Assembly: GCA_017652345.1 (NCBI GenBank)
Contig: JAGCBE010000192.1
Coordinates: 1-49,991, forward strand
Source of the DNA: Methanobrevibacter sp.
GTDB lineage: Archaea; Methanobacteriota; Methanobacteria; Methanobacteriales; Methanobacteriaceae
Length of the DNA: 49,991 nt
Direction: 5' to 3'
Part shown: positions 9,896 through 18,250 of the stretch, piece by piece
How the letters are laid out: each line of letters begins with the position of its first letter
Position numbering within the stretch: position 1 is the stretch's first letter
Made by a program: the position numbers and the translations under genes
Notes under the pieces: model-generated
Database searches by the model: none
Told to the model about the DNA's origin: nothing
What the model saw: the letters and a program-made list of their open reading frames with translations, nothing else

Positions 9896-9958
9896 ATCCT
9901 CGTAAGTACGAGTATTATGCATTTCTGGGCGTGTGGTAGTAAAACCAGAAATTCTCAT
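9896..9958 (-). CDS. Major capsid protein, exon 1
   Basis: Short 21-codon exon from ATG 9958 to GAT at 9896, encoding MRISGFTTTRPEMHNTRTYED. Without splicing it meets TAA right after the exon. It starts 26 nt after the stop of the scaffold-like gene, where an MCP start is expected. The exon ends in GAGGAT, which pairs with the intron guide sequence. Reading joins in phase to exon 2 at 8938. Confidence depends on the intron model, which is well supported. Confidence 0.8.
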
Positions 9959-9984
9959 ATCAAAAAATTTTATTTAATTATACA

Positions 9985-11088
9985 TTATTCCCACAAATCT
10001 GATACTGACGATGCTTGACGTCTATTTACTGTGGGTTTTGGTTCATTAACAGTGACTTTATCGTCACTTTCGTTTTTTCTATATTTTTCCAGTTCTTTAT
10101 TAGCTTTAGCTAATTGCTTTCTTGTATCAGCAAGTTCTTTTTTCCAATATTGAGAGATTCCAGTAATTGTATCCCTACCATGGGTCCTAAGTCAAGCCAA
10201 TTCAATTAACGCAGCTGGGTCTGATAAATCTTTATCAAAACGGCTTTGTCCATCTTTATCTGGTGCTAACAAATAATCTAGCATCATTTGTTTATCACTC
10301 TCTTCAATTTCAAGTGAATCACTATGAGGATCATCTGCATCTAATACAACTTCATTAAATTTATTTGCTGCATCTAATAAAGTATTTTGTAGTGCTATAT
10401 ATTGCTGTTGTTCATCTAACTTAGCTTGTTCAGCTTGTCTATCTTCTTCAGCTTTATAAAATTGTCTCAGTGAATCTACTTCTTTCTTGAAGAGTTCCTC
10501 GTTTGTTTTTGCTGAGTCTAGCTTTTCGTTAAGTTCATCCTCTGTAAAATCTGGGAATTTAAGAGCTAAATCAGCTATATATAGTTCATCGTCACTGTAA
10601 TCATCAATGCTGTAATTTTTCTGGGGAGCAGCATTGGGATTCTGTGCCAAATATTCTTCTATTGCCTTATTCTGATAGTAATCGATAACACCCTGTAAAT
10701 CAGTGTTGTTCTTTCTTAGATAATCAATTACCTGTCTTTCATAATCTGTGTATTGAGAAGCTGATAATTCCTGAAGCATTGTTAACTGTTCCTCTTTAGA
10801 AAGAGATTTAAAATCAACTTCATCAATTCCACCTTCATCGTTTTCAAACTGAATCTTTGTTGGATCAGAAATACCGTGAGACTTTAAATAACTAGTAATT
10901 AAGTCATCTTCCTGTTCTACTGGTTCTGTTTCCGTAGGTTCTGTTTCTGTTTCTTGAGTTTGTATATCACTATCCTGATCTGGAAGTAGTGGTTCATCCT
11001 CAATTGGTTCTTCAACTGTTTCTTTTGGTTCCTCTACTGGATCATCCAAAAGAGACTCGTAATAAATGTTTTCAATTTCCATAATCAT
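9985..11088 (-). CDS. Scaffold-like acidic coiled-coil protein, 367 aa
   Basis: ATG at 11088 (or 11082), one TGA = Trp at 10192-10194, TAA at 9985-9987. The first ~90 residues are extremely acidic with repeated Glu/Pro/Thr (ETETEPTETEPVEQEDD), then long Gln/Glu/Lys-rich helices and a basic helical C-terminus (KKELADTRKQLAKANKELEK). This architecture, and its place directly before the MCP, is that of a capsid scaffolding protein whose C-terminal helix binds the shell. A conserved promoter (11123-11154) precedes it. No protease motif was seen in it. Confidence 0.75.
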
Positions 11089-11122
11089 TAGTCCATTTTA
11101 AGGGTTTATATATTAATCGTCG

Positions 11123-11154
11123 CAAATATAGAAATAAAAAACGATAAATCCAAA
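11123..11154 (-). promoter_or_regulatory. Late promoter, TTTGG-19 nt-TATATTTG
   Basis: On the minus strand TTTGG (11154-11150), 19 nt, then TATATTTG (11130-11123) followed by CGACG. It matches the Bacteroidota housekeeping sigma pattern (TTTG / TAnnTTTG) and the same layout occurs at several other phage gene starts here. It sits 35 nt upstream of the scaffold-like gene, so it probably drives scaffold and capsid expression. Confidence 0.75.
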
Positions 11155-11171
11155 TTTATTTTTCAAAAAAA

Positions 11172-11651
11172 TTATATTTTTTCAAGACGTCAAACAAAAT
11201 TATCTGTATTAGTAGTTTCTCCATTAATACATCGTCAAATACGCCAATATCCAATTTTGGTTTCTTTTGAGGCCTCTCTAATGGTAGTAAATTCTTTTAA
11301 TAACTCTCCATTTAAAGAATATTGCAATATTTTACCTCTTTTCTTTTTGTAATATTTTTTGTTTTTAGAATTAATACCTCTTTTATTTGGATGTTTTAAT
11401 AAATCACATGGAACAAAATCTTTTTTAATAACATCTACTAATGATTTTGGAAGTTTAAACCATTCTCCAGTACCTTCGTAGTTAGAAAACGAAACATGAT
11501 ATTTCTGTTCATCTTCTATAGTTCCTTCCTTTATTCCTATTAATTCCACCAAAGGATTATGAGTTGCGTATAATCTTAATCTCGATTCCAATCCAGAATC
11601 TTTTGTATATCCTATTTTATAATATTCTTCTGTCTTTAGAAAATATAACAT
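11172..11651 (-). CDS. Free-standing GIY-YIG (T5orf172-type) endonuclease-like protein with NUMOD
   Basis: 159 aa with TGA = Trp at 11235 and 11190; ATG 11651, TAA 11172-11174. The N-terminal domain (LYFLKTEEYYKIGYTKD ... GTGEWFKLP) has the T5orf172/Mug113 version of the GIY-YIG fold. A basic linker (KKYYKKKRGK) leads to a NUMOD1-like segment (ILQYSLNGELLKEFTTIREA) and a final W-R-C-I-N-G-E helix. It overlaps the preceding spanin-like gene as TAATG and stands between it and the capsid promoter. Likely a mobile endonuclease; no intron core was seen around it. Confidence 0.75.
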
Positions 11652-12274
11652 TACTTAATAACTTTTATGAATTTTTGTTCTTCGTTAGTACAATAAGGAT
11701 TTTCTTGGACGACATCTATTTCTACAATAGTTTGCTTCTTCTGAAATAATCTAGCTAATCAACACTTCTTTGGAGGATCAACAGTTACACGAGAATCGTG
11801 CATAACCACAACTGTTGAATTTTTGAAAGAATAATCTGCACTAATTACATTAGGATATTCTGCATGAATTGCAAGTTTGCTCCAATCATCTTTTATTAAT
11901 GTGTCTAAGCTAGCTCCGACTTTAAAAATAGTATCTCTGGCAAACACAGTATCTATTTTCTGAGTAGTTGAAGCAAAATATTGTAGTTCATTTATTTCCT
12001 TATCTTTTATTTTCAGTTCTTTTCGTAACTCATTTAGTCTGCTTACCAATGAATCTTTACTATGATTTAATTGATCTACAGTAAATTGAAACTGAATTGC
12101 GTTGTCTTTTAAAGAATCTCTTTCAGCTTCATACGCTTTGTTATTATTCGTAGAAACTAAGAGCTCTGTGTTTAATTCTCTAATTTTATCTGATTGAAGT
12201 TTAATTGCTATCCCCAATCCAACGAGGGTAACAATTAATATTCCAATTGTTCAAAATTTAATATTACTGACCAT
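11651..12274 (-). CDS. Rz-like inner-membrane spanin candidate, 207 aa
   Basis: ATG 12274, TAA 11651-11653, two TGA = Trp (IKFWTIGIL, KKCWLARLF). Residues ~5-27 form a single N-terminal membrane segment (WTIGILIVTLVGLGIAI), followed by a coiled coil to ~110 and a beta-containing periplasmic part. That topology is typical of i-spanin (Rz) proteins or of crAss-like membrane-anchored coiled-coil proteins. Under the standard code the gene loses its membrane anchor. No matching outer-membrane lipoprotein was recognised, so the spanin call is tentative; it overlaps the broken tail gene upstream by 11 nt. Confidence 0.65.
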
Positions 12275-13454
12275 AGAATAAATAGTTTTTCTTTGCTGCT
12301 AATAAGCTACATGTAGGTCTTGCTTCATGTGTACAGTTGTTTCCAGAAGCATATCCATAGAACACTTTGTTATCAGCTGATTCAGGATGCATGGTCTTAT
12401 CTGTACTAAAGATATCATTAAACTGAACGTACTGATTTCTAGTAGCATCTGAATAGGAACCTTCAAAAGCAGACGCACAATTTGTTACTTTGTTAGATGC
12501 AAATATACCAGTTAACTGGAACTTACTTGTAGAAGTACCACCTCTTCACATGCAAGCAAAGAATACACTTTCTAGATTCAAATAACCCTTCAACACACCA
12601 AACACGTCTGGATTACTATAAAAACTACAATGTGAAAATGCACCAGTTAAATTAGTTAAACTAGGAGTATATGCAAAGAATGTACTAGGTATTGTTACAT
12701 ATGTACCATTTTCAACGGTTGCGTAAGCAACTATATTACCACAAGTAGAGAACATATTACTAATAGATGTTAAATTTGGAACAGGCTTTAGTAGATACGC
12801 TGGAATTCTTCCATAAAATCCACTATGACTAAATATTCCACCGATATTGGGATTTACAGTACACCGACGTAATAAATCTGGAGGACACCAGAATTGTTGT
12901 GTAGCACTATTATTATCATTTTTAACATCTACTGGCATTTCATCATCTAATAAATAATTAGAATTAGGTATGTCAAGATCTCTGATAGTTTGATTCCATT
13001 CTCCATCGAAAGCTCACATGAATGTAAGTTCCTTATCATTTCTTGTAGTTGTTGTTCACATTCAGTCTTGATAAATGTAATCAAAAGGACAATAGTCAGG
13101 ATTTGGCTCAACATCAGAAGAAGTAGAAGAAGATGCAACTTTTTTTAAAGCTATCGTTTACATATATGTACACAACAGATCTATCTGTATATCATACTAA
13201 CTCTCCGTTAATAAAATATTTTCTACTAGCTTATATCACTTTTCATATTCCCATCTTAATAATAACATAATTCACTGTTGATTCTGATTCTGCAGAATAA
13301 GCTTGATACTCAATTTGGTCTCCATATTCTTCCTCTCATCCGCAATTATATCTGGAATTTGCGGTTCGGCAGAATTAGCCAATTCAGTAAAAGTGCTATC
13401 TGTTACGTTATCAGAAATCACTCCATTTGTTCTTAGCAGCATTAATTTAGACAT
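12264..13454 (-). pseudogene. Frame-broken tail-type gene (BspA-like/EGF-like repeats)
   Basis: From ATG 13454 (MSKLMLLRTNGVISDN) to TAA 12264-12266 the coding signal is continuous but switches frame: near 13344-13352 a base seems missing (D[Y]NCGWEEEYGDQ), TAA at 13231-13233 interrupts where TGA = Trp would fit (KVI-x-ASRKYFING), and a run of 7 T at 13140-13146 is one base too long. Downstream the frame from about 13139 to 12264 is intact and encodes repeats like GIFSHSGFYGRIPAYLLKP and FSTCGNIVAYATV, reminiscent of BspA-type leucine-rich surface repeats. Either a decaying tail protein gene or local assembly errors. Confidence 0.6.
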
Positions 13455-13457
13455 TTG

Positions 13458-13812
13458 TTACTGAAGAGTGTACACTGCGTTCTGAATTGAGTTTATGACT
13501 TCTGAGTTAGTCTCAACTTTTTCTAAATCATCATCTGTTGTATTAATTCATAATTTGGTTTTAATTGCAGGTTCAGTGTCTCCAACGTGAATAGAAGAAT
13601 CAATGAATTCTGAATTTATATCTTCTATTTTATCATCAATGTAATTAGTAACTTGTTCAATTTGGTCCCAACATAATTAGAAACAGCATTAGATGTTGGC
13701 AGCTTATCATTTTTCTCAATAACATCTGCAACTTCAGTCCAATTACATTGTCATAAGTAGTAATAGGAAGAATAACTTCATCGTTTTTCTTAAGTATTAC
13801 TGTTTTTGACAG
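13458..13812 (-). pseudogene. Frame-broken short tail-fibre adaptor gene
   Basis: Reading from a CTG at 13812 (SKTVILKKNDEVILPITTYDNV), a typical fibre N-terminal module, the frame shifts near 13739-13744 and again near 13666-13673, each consistent with one missing T before TGG (WTEVADVIEKNDKLP; NYVWDQIEQVTNYI). It ends VYTLQ-TAA at 13458-13460, 3 nt before the next broken gene. An A/T-rich RBS-like AAAAGGA precedes the CTG. It overlaps the end of the HTH gene. Could be a real pseudogene or sequencing error in a low-coverage segment. Confidence 0.55.
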
Positions 13813-14107
13813 GTTCCTTTTCTTTTAATTGTATAAGACTATCTTTGGTTCAAAATTTTTCTTTAAATCCAGCTTCTTTTTTGCCAGCTGGTATTTTTCC
13901 ATCTTTTACTCAATTGTCAAATGTAGCACGACTAACATTTAAGTATTTACACGCCTGATATTTACTTAATTTGTTTTGAGTATTTGTGGCTTTATTAATA
14001 ATATCTAATATCTCATCACTTTCTTCATCTGTAAAATGAGAATTACCAGCGTCAATGTTGTCTACTATATTAAGTAAACTATTTCTCAATAATTCTTTTT
14101 TGTCCAT
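13790..14107 (-). CDS. Small helix-turn-helix DNA-binding protein, 105 aa
   Basis: ATG 14107, TAA 13790-13792, TGA = Trp twice (FDNWVKDGKIP, EKFWTKDSL). Residues ~45-85 (SKYQACKYLNVSRATFDNWV-DGKIPAGKKE) have the MerR/excisionase-like HTH pattern: a helix-turn-helix followed by a short wing with G-K-I-P. N-terminal third is acidic and helical. Such proteins are small regulators or terminase-like DNA binders in crAss-like phages. Placement among tail genes gives no specific target. Ends inside the start of the broken fibre gene. Confidence 0.7.
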
Positions 14108-14471
14108 TGTACTTATTCTTTAGTCATGCTCCAATTAAAATAAACATTCCAGTAATTAGTAAATATATAAACAACATTCACAAACTTGATACTGGAATTC
14201 CAAAATAAAAATCTATTTCATTAATTAAATTTTGAAACAGTACATAGTAAATTGGCAATCTATGTCATATACAAAATTTAAATAATATAGAAAAAGATAT
14301 TAAACAAATTGCTGGCAATAAAGATAAAGACGTAATTGAACTAAGCAATACTAAATTTATTCCAAAACAACTTAAAATTAACATTATAAAATACAAAACA
14401 GCTATTAATATCGGAACATGTTTTACCAATAATAAAGTTATTCTATATGTTAACCTAGACAATTCCGCCAT
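14079..14471 (-). CDS. Multi-pass membrane protein, 130 aa (paralogue of 25395-25772)
   Basis: ATG 14471, TAG 14079-14081, with TGA = Trp three times (FCIWHRLPIYY, SSLWMLFI, GAWLKNKY). Three to four hydrophobic segments: ~12-45, ~48-70, ~95-120. The block SLSLLPAICLISFSILFKFC then WHRLP-YY is nearly repeated in the 125-aa protein at 25395-25772, so the two genes are duplicates. Function unknown; a role in the host envelope, lysis timing or superinfection immunity is possible but not shown by any motif. Confidence 0.7.
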
Positions 14472-14736
14472 CGTTATATGTAAAAGGTTTATCGTAGAAA
14501 TATAAACCTGAAATATATCCAGCTCTAGTTCTACCGTATTTATTATAATTCTTATTTTTTACTTCATCTTCTTTATTTACAACACGATCCTTATCTACTG
14601 GTACACTTTCCATCGAATTATCTTTAGGTTTCGATTCAAGCCTACTTTTAAATCATTCTTGCATGTTTGTAAACAATCGCTGTACATCAATTTGATTAAA
14701 TTGACTCTTATTTTCGTTTTTATCTTTAAATTTCAT
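14455..14736 (-). CDS. Hypothetical charged protein, 93 aa
   Basis: ATG 14736, TAG 14455-14457, one TGA = Trp (MQEWFKSRLE). Highly charged, Lys/Asp/Asn-rich, no hydrophobic segment; a short C-terminal aromatic stretch (GYISGLYFYDKPFTYNDGG). It is the first gene behind the conserved promoter at 14765-14796 and overlaps the next membrane-protein gene by 17 nt, so the two are probably cotranscribed. Not recognised. Confidence 0.6.
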
Positions 14737-14764
14737 AATATATATAAATTTACAGTTTACGCTG

Positions 14765-14796
14765 CGAATATAGTAAAAATAATTCAGAAAACCAAA
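14765..14796 (-). promoter_or_regulatory. Late promoter, TTTGG-19 nt-TATATTCG
   Basis: Minus strand TTTGG (14796-14792), exactly 19 nt, TATATTCG (14772-14765) and CAGCG, the same arrangement as at 11.1, 26.1, 42.4 and 46.0 kb. It lies 29 nt upstream of the 93-aa gene and just past the terminator of the metallopeptidase-like gene. Confidence 0.65.
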
Positions 14797-14800
14797 TAAA

Positions 14801-14828
14801 AAGGCGAGAATAAAAAAATTCTCGCCTT
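14801..14828 (-). terminator. Rho-independent terminator
   Basis: Minus strand AAGGCGAGAA, A/T loop, TTCTCGCCTT then TTTATTT, 8 nt after the stop of the metallopeptidase-like gene and just before the next promoter. It separates two transcription units. Confidence 0.8.
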
Positions 14829-14835
14829 CGTTAAA

Positions 14836-15255
14836 TTATTCTAATTCCTTTCTACAATGTTCACAAAGAAAATATTTTGCCATTGGAAATGTTTTAAAAC
14901 CTATATCTCCTATTAAATATGCTAATTCTTCACTAAATGGATCAATTTTATCTTCTTTAGCGATATGCATAGCTAAATGAAGTTTTTCATGATCGTAGCT
15001 ATGCAAAAATTCAGCTGGACAAGAGGTTTCTCCTATAACTATAACCGATTCTCTAGAAACATTATTAGAAAAAGTAATACCTCTGTTATCATCTCCTGAA
15101 TCTAATACATTGATTGCTAATTGAATATCATTGTTATCACATCCTATTTTCTCTAATTCTTTTATTAAATAATCAATCGGTATGTAATCTACAACATAGA
15201 AAACTTTTACGTATCAATTTCAATCCTCTAATCTAAATTCCTGACATAGTAACAT
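14836..15255 (-). CDS. Putative small zinc metallopeptidase (HExxH), 139 aa
   Basis: ATG 15255, TAA 14836-14838, two TGA = Trp in LEDWNWYVKV. Residues ~86-92 contain HEKLH (HExxH zinc motif), followed ~17 residues later by the helix SEELAYLIGDIG, whose Glu could be the third zinc ligand. The C-terminus has CEHC, a possible zinc knuckle. This is the layout of compact phage metallopeptidases. Targets unknown; one of two HExxH proteins in the window. Followed by a terminator. Confidence 0.6.
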
Positions 15256-15256
15256 A

Positions 15257-15667
15257 TTAAATTACATCTTCTCAAGGAATTGGAACACCTTTACCTATGC
15301 AATCTGCATAAAATCTAGTAAACGGTAATTCTTCATACCCATCTGGATCATCTACGTAATCTTTAACAAACAATGCAAGATGTTGTTCATCGGTAACAGA
15401 GGAACCAAAATAATCAGCTCTGCACATATTTGCAGCAAATACATAGTCATATCCAAACTTATTATCTAAATTAATTCCATATCGTTTTAACAACTCGTCT
15501 ACGGATTCTTTAGAAAATATAGGAACTTTTATTTTCTTACCACTTGGATCTATTTTATACATGTTTGATGATACTCAATCAAACATCTTTTTAGAAAAGT
15601 GTCATCCGTTTTGAGCTAAGTATTCCTCCATACCTGAAGGAAAACTATCTCTTGCATCTAATCTCAT
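15257..15667 (-). CDS. Conserved crAss-like small protein, 136 aa
   Basis: ATG 15667, TAA 15257-15259, with TGA = Trp at three places (QNGWHFSKKM, MFDWVSSN, IPWEDVI). The N-terminal signature RLDARDSFPSGMEEYLAQ-GWHFSKKM is one I recognise as recurrent in gut phages, but its function is not known to me. Starts as TAATG on the end of the 64-aa gene and ends 2 nt before the metallopeptidase-like gene, so it is in the same operon. Confidence 0.7.
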
Positions 15668-15861
15668 TAATATCTTCTACTTGAACTAGATCCTCTATAT
15701 GAACGAGAAGACATTCTATATGATTTTTCTTCTCTTTCCATCTCTTTCATTGCATCTTCGTAGCCATCTTCATAGCCACATTCGTATGCTTCTTCTACTG
15801 ATTTCTCTTCACGCATATTACGATATCCGCGATCACGTTCTCTAATTTCCCACATTCTCAT
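15667..15861 (-). CDS. Small Arg/Glu/Ser-rich protein, 64 aa
   Basis: ATG 15861 (or 15855), TAA 15667-15669. Extremely charged; Tyr-Glu-Asp repeats (YECGYEDGYEDA) and a Ser/Arg C-tail (SSRSYRGSSSSRRY). It overlaps the gene before it by 20 nt and couples to the next by TAATG. No fold assigned; may bind nucleic acid or another phage protein through its basic tail. Confidence 0.6.
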   Translation of the reverse strand: MRMWEIRERDRGYRNMREEKSVEEAYECGYEDGYEDAMKEMEREEKSYRMSSRSYRGSSSSRRY

Positions 15862-16369
15862 GTAATTGTCCTCCTTTACGTTTTAACTGATCAATCAGTA
15901 AAGCCATATTTTTACTCATCTCGTTCATCTGATTTCTCAAATCAGCTATTTCTTGTTGCTGTGCTTGTTTTTCAGCCATCTCTGGATTAAAATCAGATAA
16001 TAACTTATCATAATTATTTACTAGAGATTCGTGATATTTTACACTATTGATTAAATCTACACTCTTCTGTTTTAAACTTAGAATCTCTGAATTCATCGCT
16101 TCTCTACTATCGGATATAACAATACTTTCTCCATTACTATATGAATCCGCTATATCTAAATTAGCAGGAATTGCATTTAAATTCAAGGTACCTTCATTCA
16201 ATTTAACAACTAAATCTACAATCATTTCCTGTGGTTGTCCAAATGCATGTGGCATTTGATACTTTGGTTTAGGAATTGGCTGATTTGCTACATATCCTGT
16301 TTCTAAACGAGGATTGTCTCCTTTATGTAATACATAAATTGGACTGTTTGGTCTTACTGATTGAAACAT
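15842..16369 (-). CDS. Coiled-coil protein, 175 aa
   Basis: ATG 16369, TAG 15842-15844, no TGA or Trp. N-terminal ~60 residues are Pro-rich, then an alternating hydrophobic region, then a C-terminal coiled coil of ~90 residues (SEILSLKQKSVDLINSVKYH, QQEIADLRNQMNEMSK). It follows the 112-aa gene in an operon of probable virion accessory genes (15.8-17.6 kb). Function unknown; a minor virion or fibre-chaperone role is possible. Confidence 0.6.
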   Translation of the reverse strand: MFQSVRPNSPIYVLHKGDNPRLETGYVANQPIPKPKYQMPHAFGQPQEMIVDLVVKLNEGTLNLNAIPANLDIADSYSNGESIVISDSREAMNSEILSLKQKSVDLINSVKYHESLVNNYDKLLSDFNPEMAEKQAQQQEIADLRNQMNEMSKNMALLIDQLKRKGGQLHENVGN

Positions 16370-16373
16370 AATA

Positions 16374-16712
16374 TTAAACTAATAATTGTAACACTCCATT
16401 GTATCTATCGTAGAAAACTAAATGTATACCTTGAGCTAAGTCAGCTCCTGTAACAGCAGCGCCATCAAATGTTGTTAACGCAATCGTTGTTCCTGCTATA
16501 CTAGGTACATTAAAACTTACAGGAAGTGCATCTGCTGTTGCAGCTGCAGCTTCATCAATTCTAACTGCAATTAAACCAGAAAATCTAGAACTAGTATACA
16601 AACTAGGACTAAAATTAAAGGTTACATTTGTAGTAGTTTCTGTAATACTTCTAGATTCGATACAAGGAATTCCATTAATATTTACTCGATTATAAACAAA
16701 GTTAGTCCCCAT
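16374..16712 (-). CDS. Hypothetical beta-rich virion-like protein, 112 aa
   Basis: TAA at 16374-16376. I place the start at ATG 16712 (MGTNFVYNRVNINGIPC) because AAGGAGGG lies ~10 nt upstream, an unusually strong Shine-Dalgarno for this genome; an earlier ATG at 16742 would add 10 residues. The protein alternates Thr/Ser/Val/Phe as in small beta-sandwich decoration proteins. It follows the Gly/Trp-rich protein gene and overlaps none if the later start is used. No family recognised. Confidence 0.65.
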   Translation of the reverse strand: MGTNFVYNRVNINGIPCIESRSITETTTNVTFNFSPSLYTSSRFSGLIAVRIDEAAAATADALPVSFNVPSIAGTTIALTTFDGAAVTGADLAQGIHLVFYDRYNGVLQLLV

Positions 16713-16732
16713 AATATTAGGCCCTCCTTTGC

Positions 16733-17626
16733 CTATGCCCAAATAGAGCCAGTTCCGTTATAAAAAGGATAGTTACCAAACCAGTTATTTCCGTAAAAAC
16801 CACCGTTTACGTAAGGAGTGGTATTAACAACTGATAACTGTGGCCATTGAACAGCGACTGTATTAGGTTGTGCAGCTTTAATTTCAGAAACTTCTTTCTG
16901 AATTGGAGCAAGCATTGCAGCAACAGCTGCTGTTTGATTAGCGTTATCAATCTGACTTCTAAGATTTGTGTTAGCAGCGGTAAGAGAATCAATCTTATTC
17001 TGTAATTCACGCTCTTTAAGTGCACAGAACTGATCGTTCATGGCGATTGTCTGAGCATTAATTGCATCAATTATAGAGCCTGTGTTCTTCTCGCTTTGTG
17101 CGCTAAGTTCTAATGTACGAAGTTGTGATTCATATCCCTGTTGTGTAGTGAGAAGTCTGTTTTCGCAGCAACATTCACATAACTGACGACTTAAGGAAGC
17201 ATCACCACTCTGTAATGCATTAACAACCTGTTGGAAACCCAATCCTGTCTGTCCAGAAAGCATTGTTATACCATTCTGAAGAGTAGATATTGCAGAACGT
17301 ACTTCATTTACATCTGCATTTAAAGTAGTAGCAAGTAAACGAACATCTGAATCTGTTCCGTTAATAGCTTGCATAATTAAATCGGTGTTATTATCGTTAT
17401 TCATTGTGTTTCCAAGATATCCAACTCCAGCGCCACCGCCGAAGCCACCTCCGAAACCACCAAATCCACCTCAACCGCCACCGAATAGAGCACCAAGAAG
17501 GAATCCTAAGATTCCACCACCTCAACCGCCCATTCCGTTACCTCAACCATTATTATTGAGTGCGTAAGCAAGAGGAATGTCATTACGAGAAGCACCATCA
17601 AATACATAAGTTTTTTCTTCTGCCAT
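16733..17626 (-). CDS. Gly/Trp-rich hydrophobic virion-like protein, 297 aa
   Basis: ATG 17626, TAG 16733-16735. Residues ~25-65 are an extraordinary Gly/Trp/Phe/Leu segment (GWGNGMGGWGGGILGFLLG, FGGGWGGFGGFGGG) in which three Trp are TGA codons; the rest is a helical Gln/Ala/Asn-rich region with a Cys cluster (CECCC) and an aromatic Gly/Asn C-tail. The N-terminus EKTYVFDGASRND is common in Bacteroidota phages. It may insert into membranes or form a fibrous head/tail element. A promoter lies at 17678-17709. Confidence 0.7.
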
Positions 17627-17677
17627 TTTGATTTTGTTTAAAAGTTTAACATAAATACACTTTGTTGATCAACGATA

Positions 17678-17709
17678 CAAAGGTACTATCAAAATGACCC
17701 TAAACCTAT
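17678..17709 (-). promoter_or_regulatory. Promoter, -33 ATAGG / -7 TACCTTTG
   Basis: Minus strand TACCTTTG (17685-17678) fits the Bacteroidota -7 TAnnTTTG. The -33 region 19 nt upstream (ATAGG, 17709-17705) is only a partial match to TTTGG. It lies about 50 nt upstream of the Gly/Trp-rich gene and after tandem terminators. Confidence 0.6.
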
Positions 17710-17727
17710 TGTGGCTAAATAAAAAAT

Positions 17728-17796
17728 AAATCCCCATAACTTATTCAGTTACAGGGATTTATAAAACAAAACAGTTAGTAATTCGTTACTAACTGT
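17728..17796 (-). terminator. Tandem terminators after the holin-like gene
   Basis: Two hairpins in series on the minus strand: ACAGTTAGTAA-CGAA-TTACTAACTGT with a TTTTGTTTT tail (17771-17796), then AAATCCC...GGGATTT with ATTTTTTATTT (17728-17760). Together they isolate the fibre-side transcription unit from the promoter at 17.7 kb. Confidence 0.8.
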
Positions 17797-17829
17797 AAAT
17801 GTTTTAATAATATTATATCATATTGTTAT

Positions 17830-18150
17830 TTATTTTCATTCTTTTCCAAAAGCTGCCTTAAGTGCATGTCTAAATCACTTCTTTCCGTACTCAGGATAAT
17901 ATCTGCGTCTAGCATCACTAAGCATGGTTACAGGAACGTAACAAACTACACATACAATTGCTGCAACAACTACAGCCATTACTGCCCATTTTGCAATTTC
18001 TTCAAATAAAGTAGCTTCGACTACTTTACCAAAAATAAGTCCAATAACAGCAATAATTGTAATAACTGTACCAGCAATTACACCATAGGCTTTTAAAGCT
18101 CACTTTTTATTCTCTTTAATGAGTCGTATTTCTTTTTCTTCATTTTCCAT
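17830..18150 (-). CDS. Two-pass membrane protein, holin candidate, 106 aa
   Basis: ATG 18150 (an in-frame ATG at 18156 would add two residues), TAA 17830-17832, three TGA = Trp (NKKWALKAY, GKKWFRHA, GKEWK). Charged N-terminus, membrane segments at ~20-42 (YGVIAGTVITIIAVIGLIF) and ~57-78 (WAVMAVVVAAIVCVVCYV), basic C-terminus. Two membrane helices with a basic tail suit a holin, but other small membrane proteins look alike; it stands alone between terminators and the fibre gene. Confidence 0.6.
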
Positions 18151-18195
18151 AATCATTAAAATTTTAATAAATTATGATTTCATCGTTAATTCTTT

Positions 18196-18250
18196 GTGGG
18201 CCCGGAGGCTTCCCCGATGATCAATTAGGTAAGTCAGTCAGTTATGGCTA
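18196..18250. repeat. Cassette-end repeat, copy A
   Basis: GGGCCCGGAGG followed by AAGTCAGTCAGTTATGGCTA; the same two-part element recurs at 21357-21401 and, second part only, at 21599-21618. The TAG stop of the SGNH fibre gene lies within its end. The GC-rich half can form a hairpin. Confidence 0.6.

Noticed and set aside
17385..17567. Plus-strand Pro-rich ORF
   Set aside because: It is the complement of the Gly/Trp-rich segment of the minus-strand 297-aa protein; the proline run only mirrors GGN codons.
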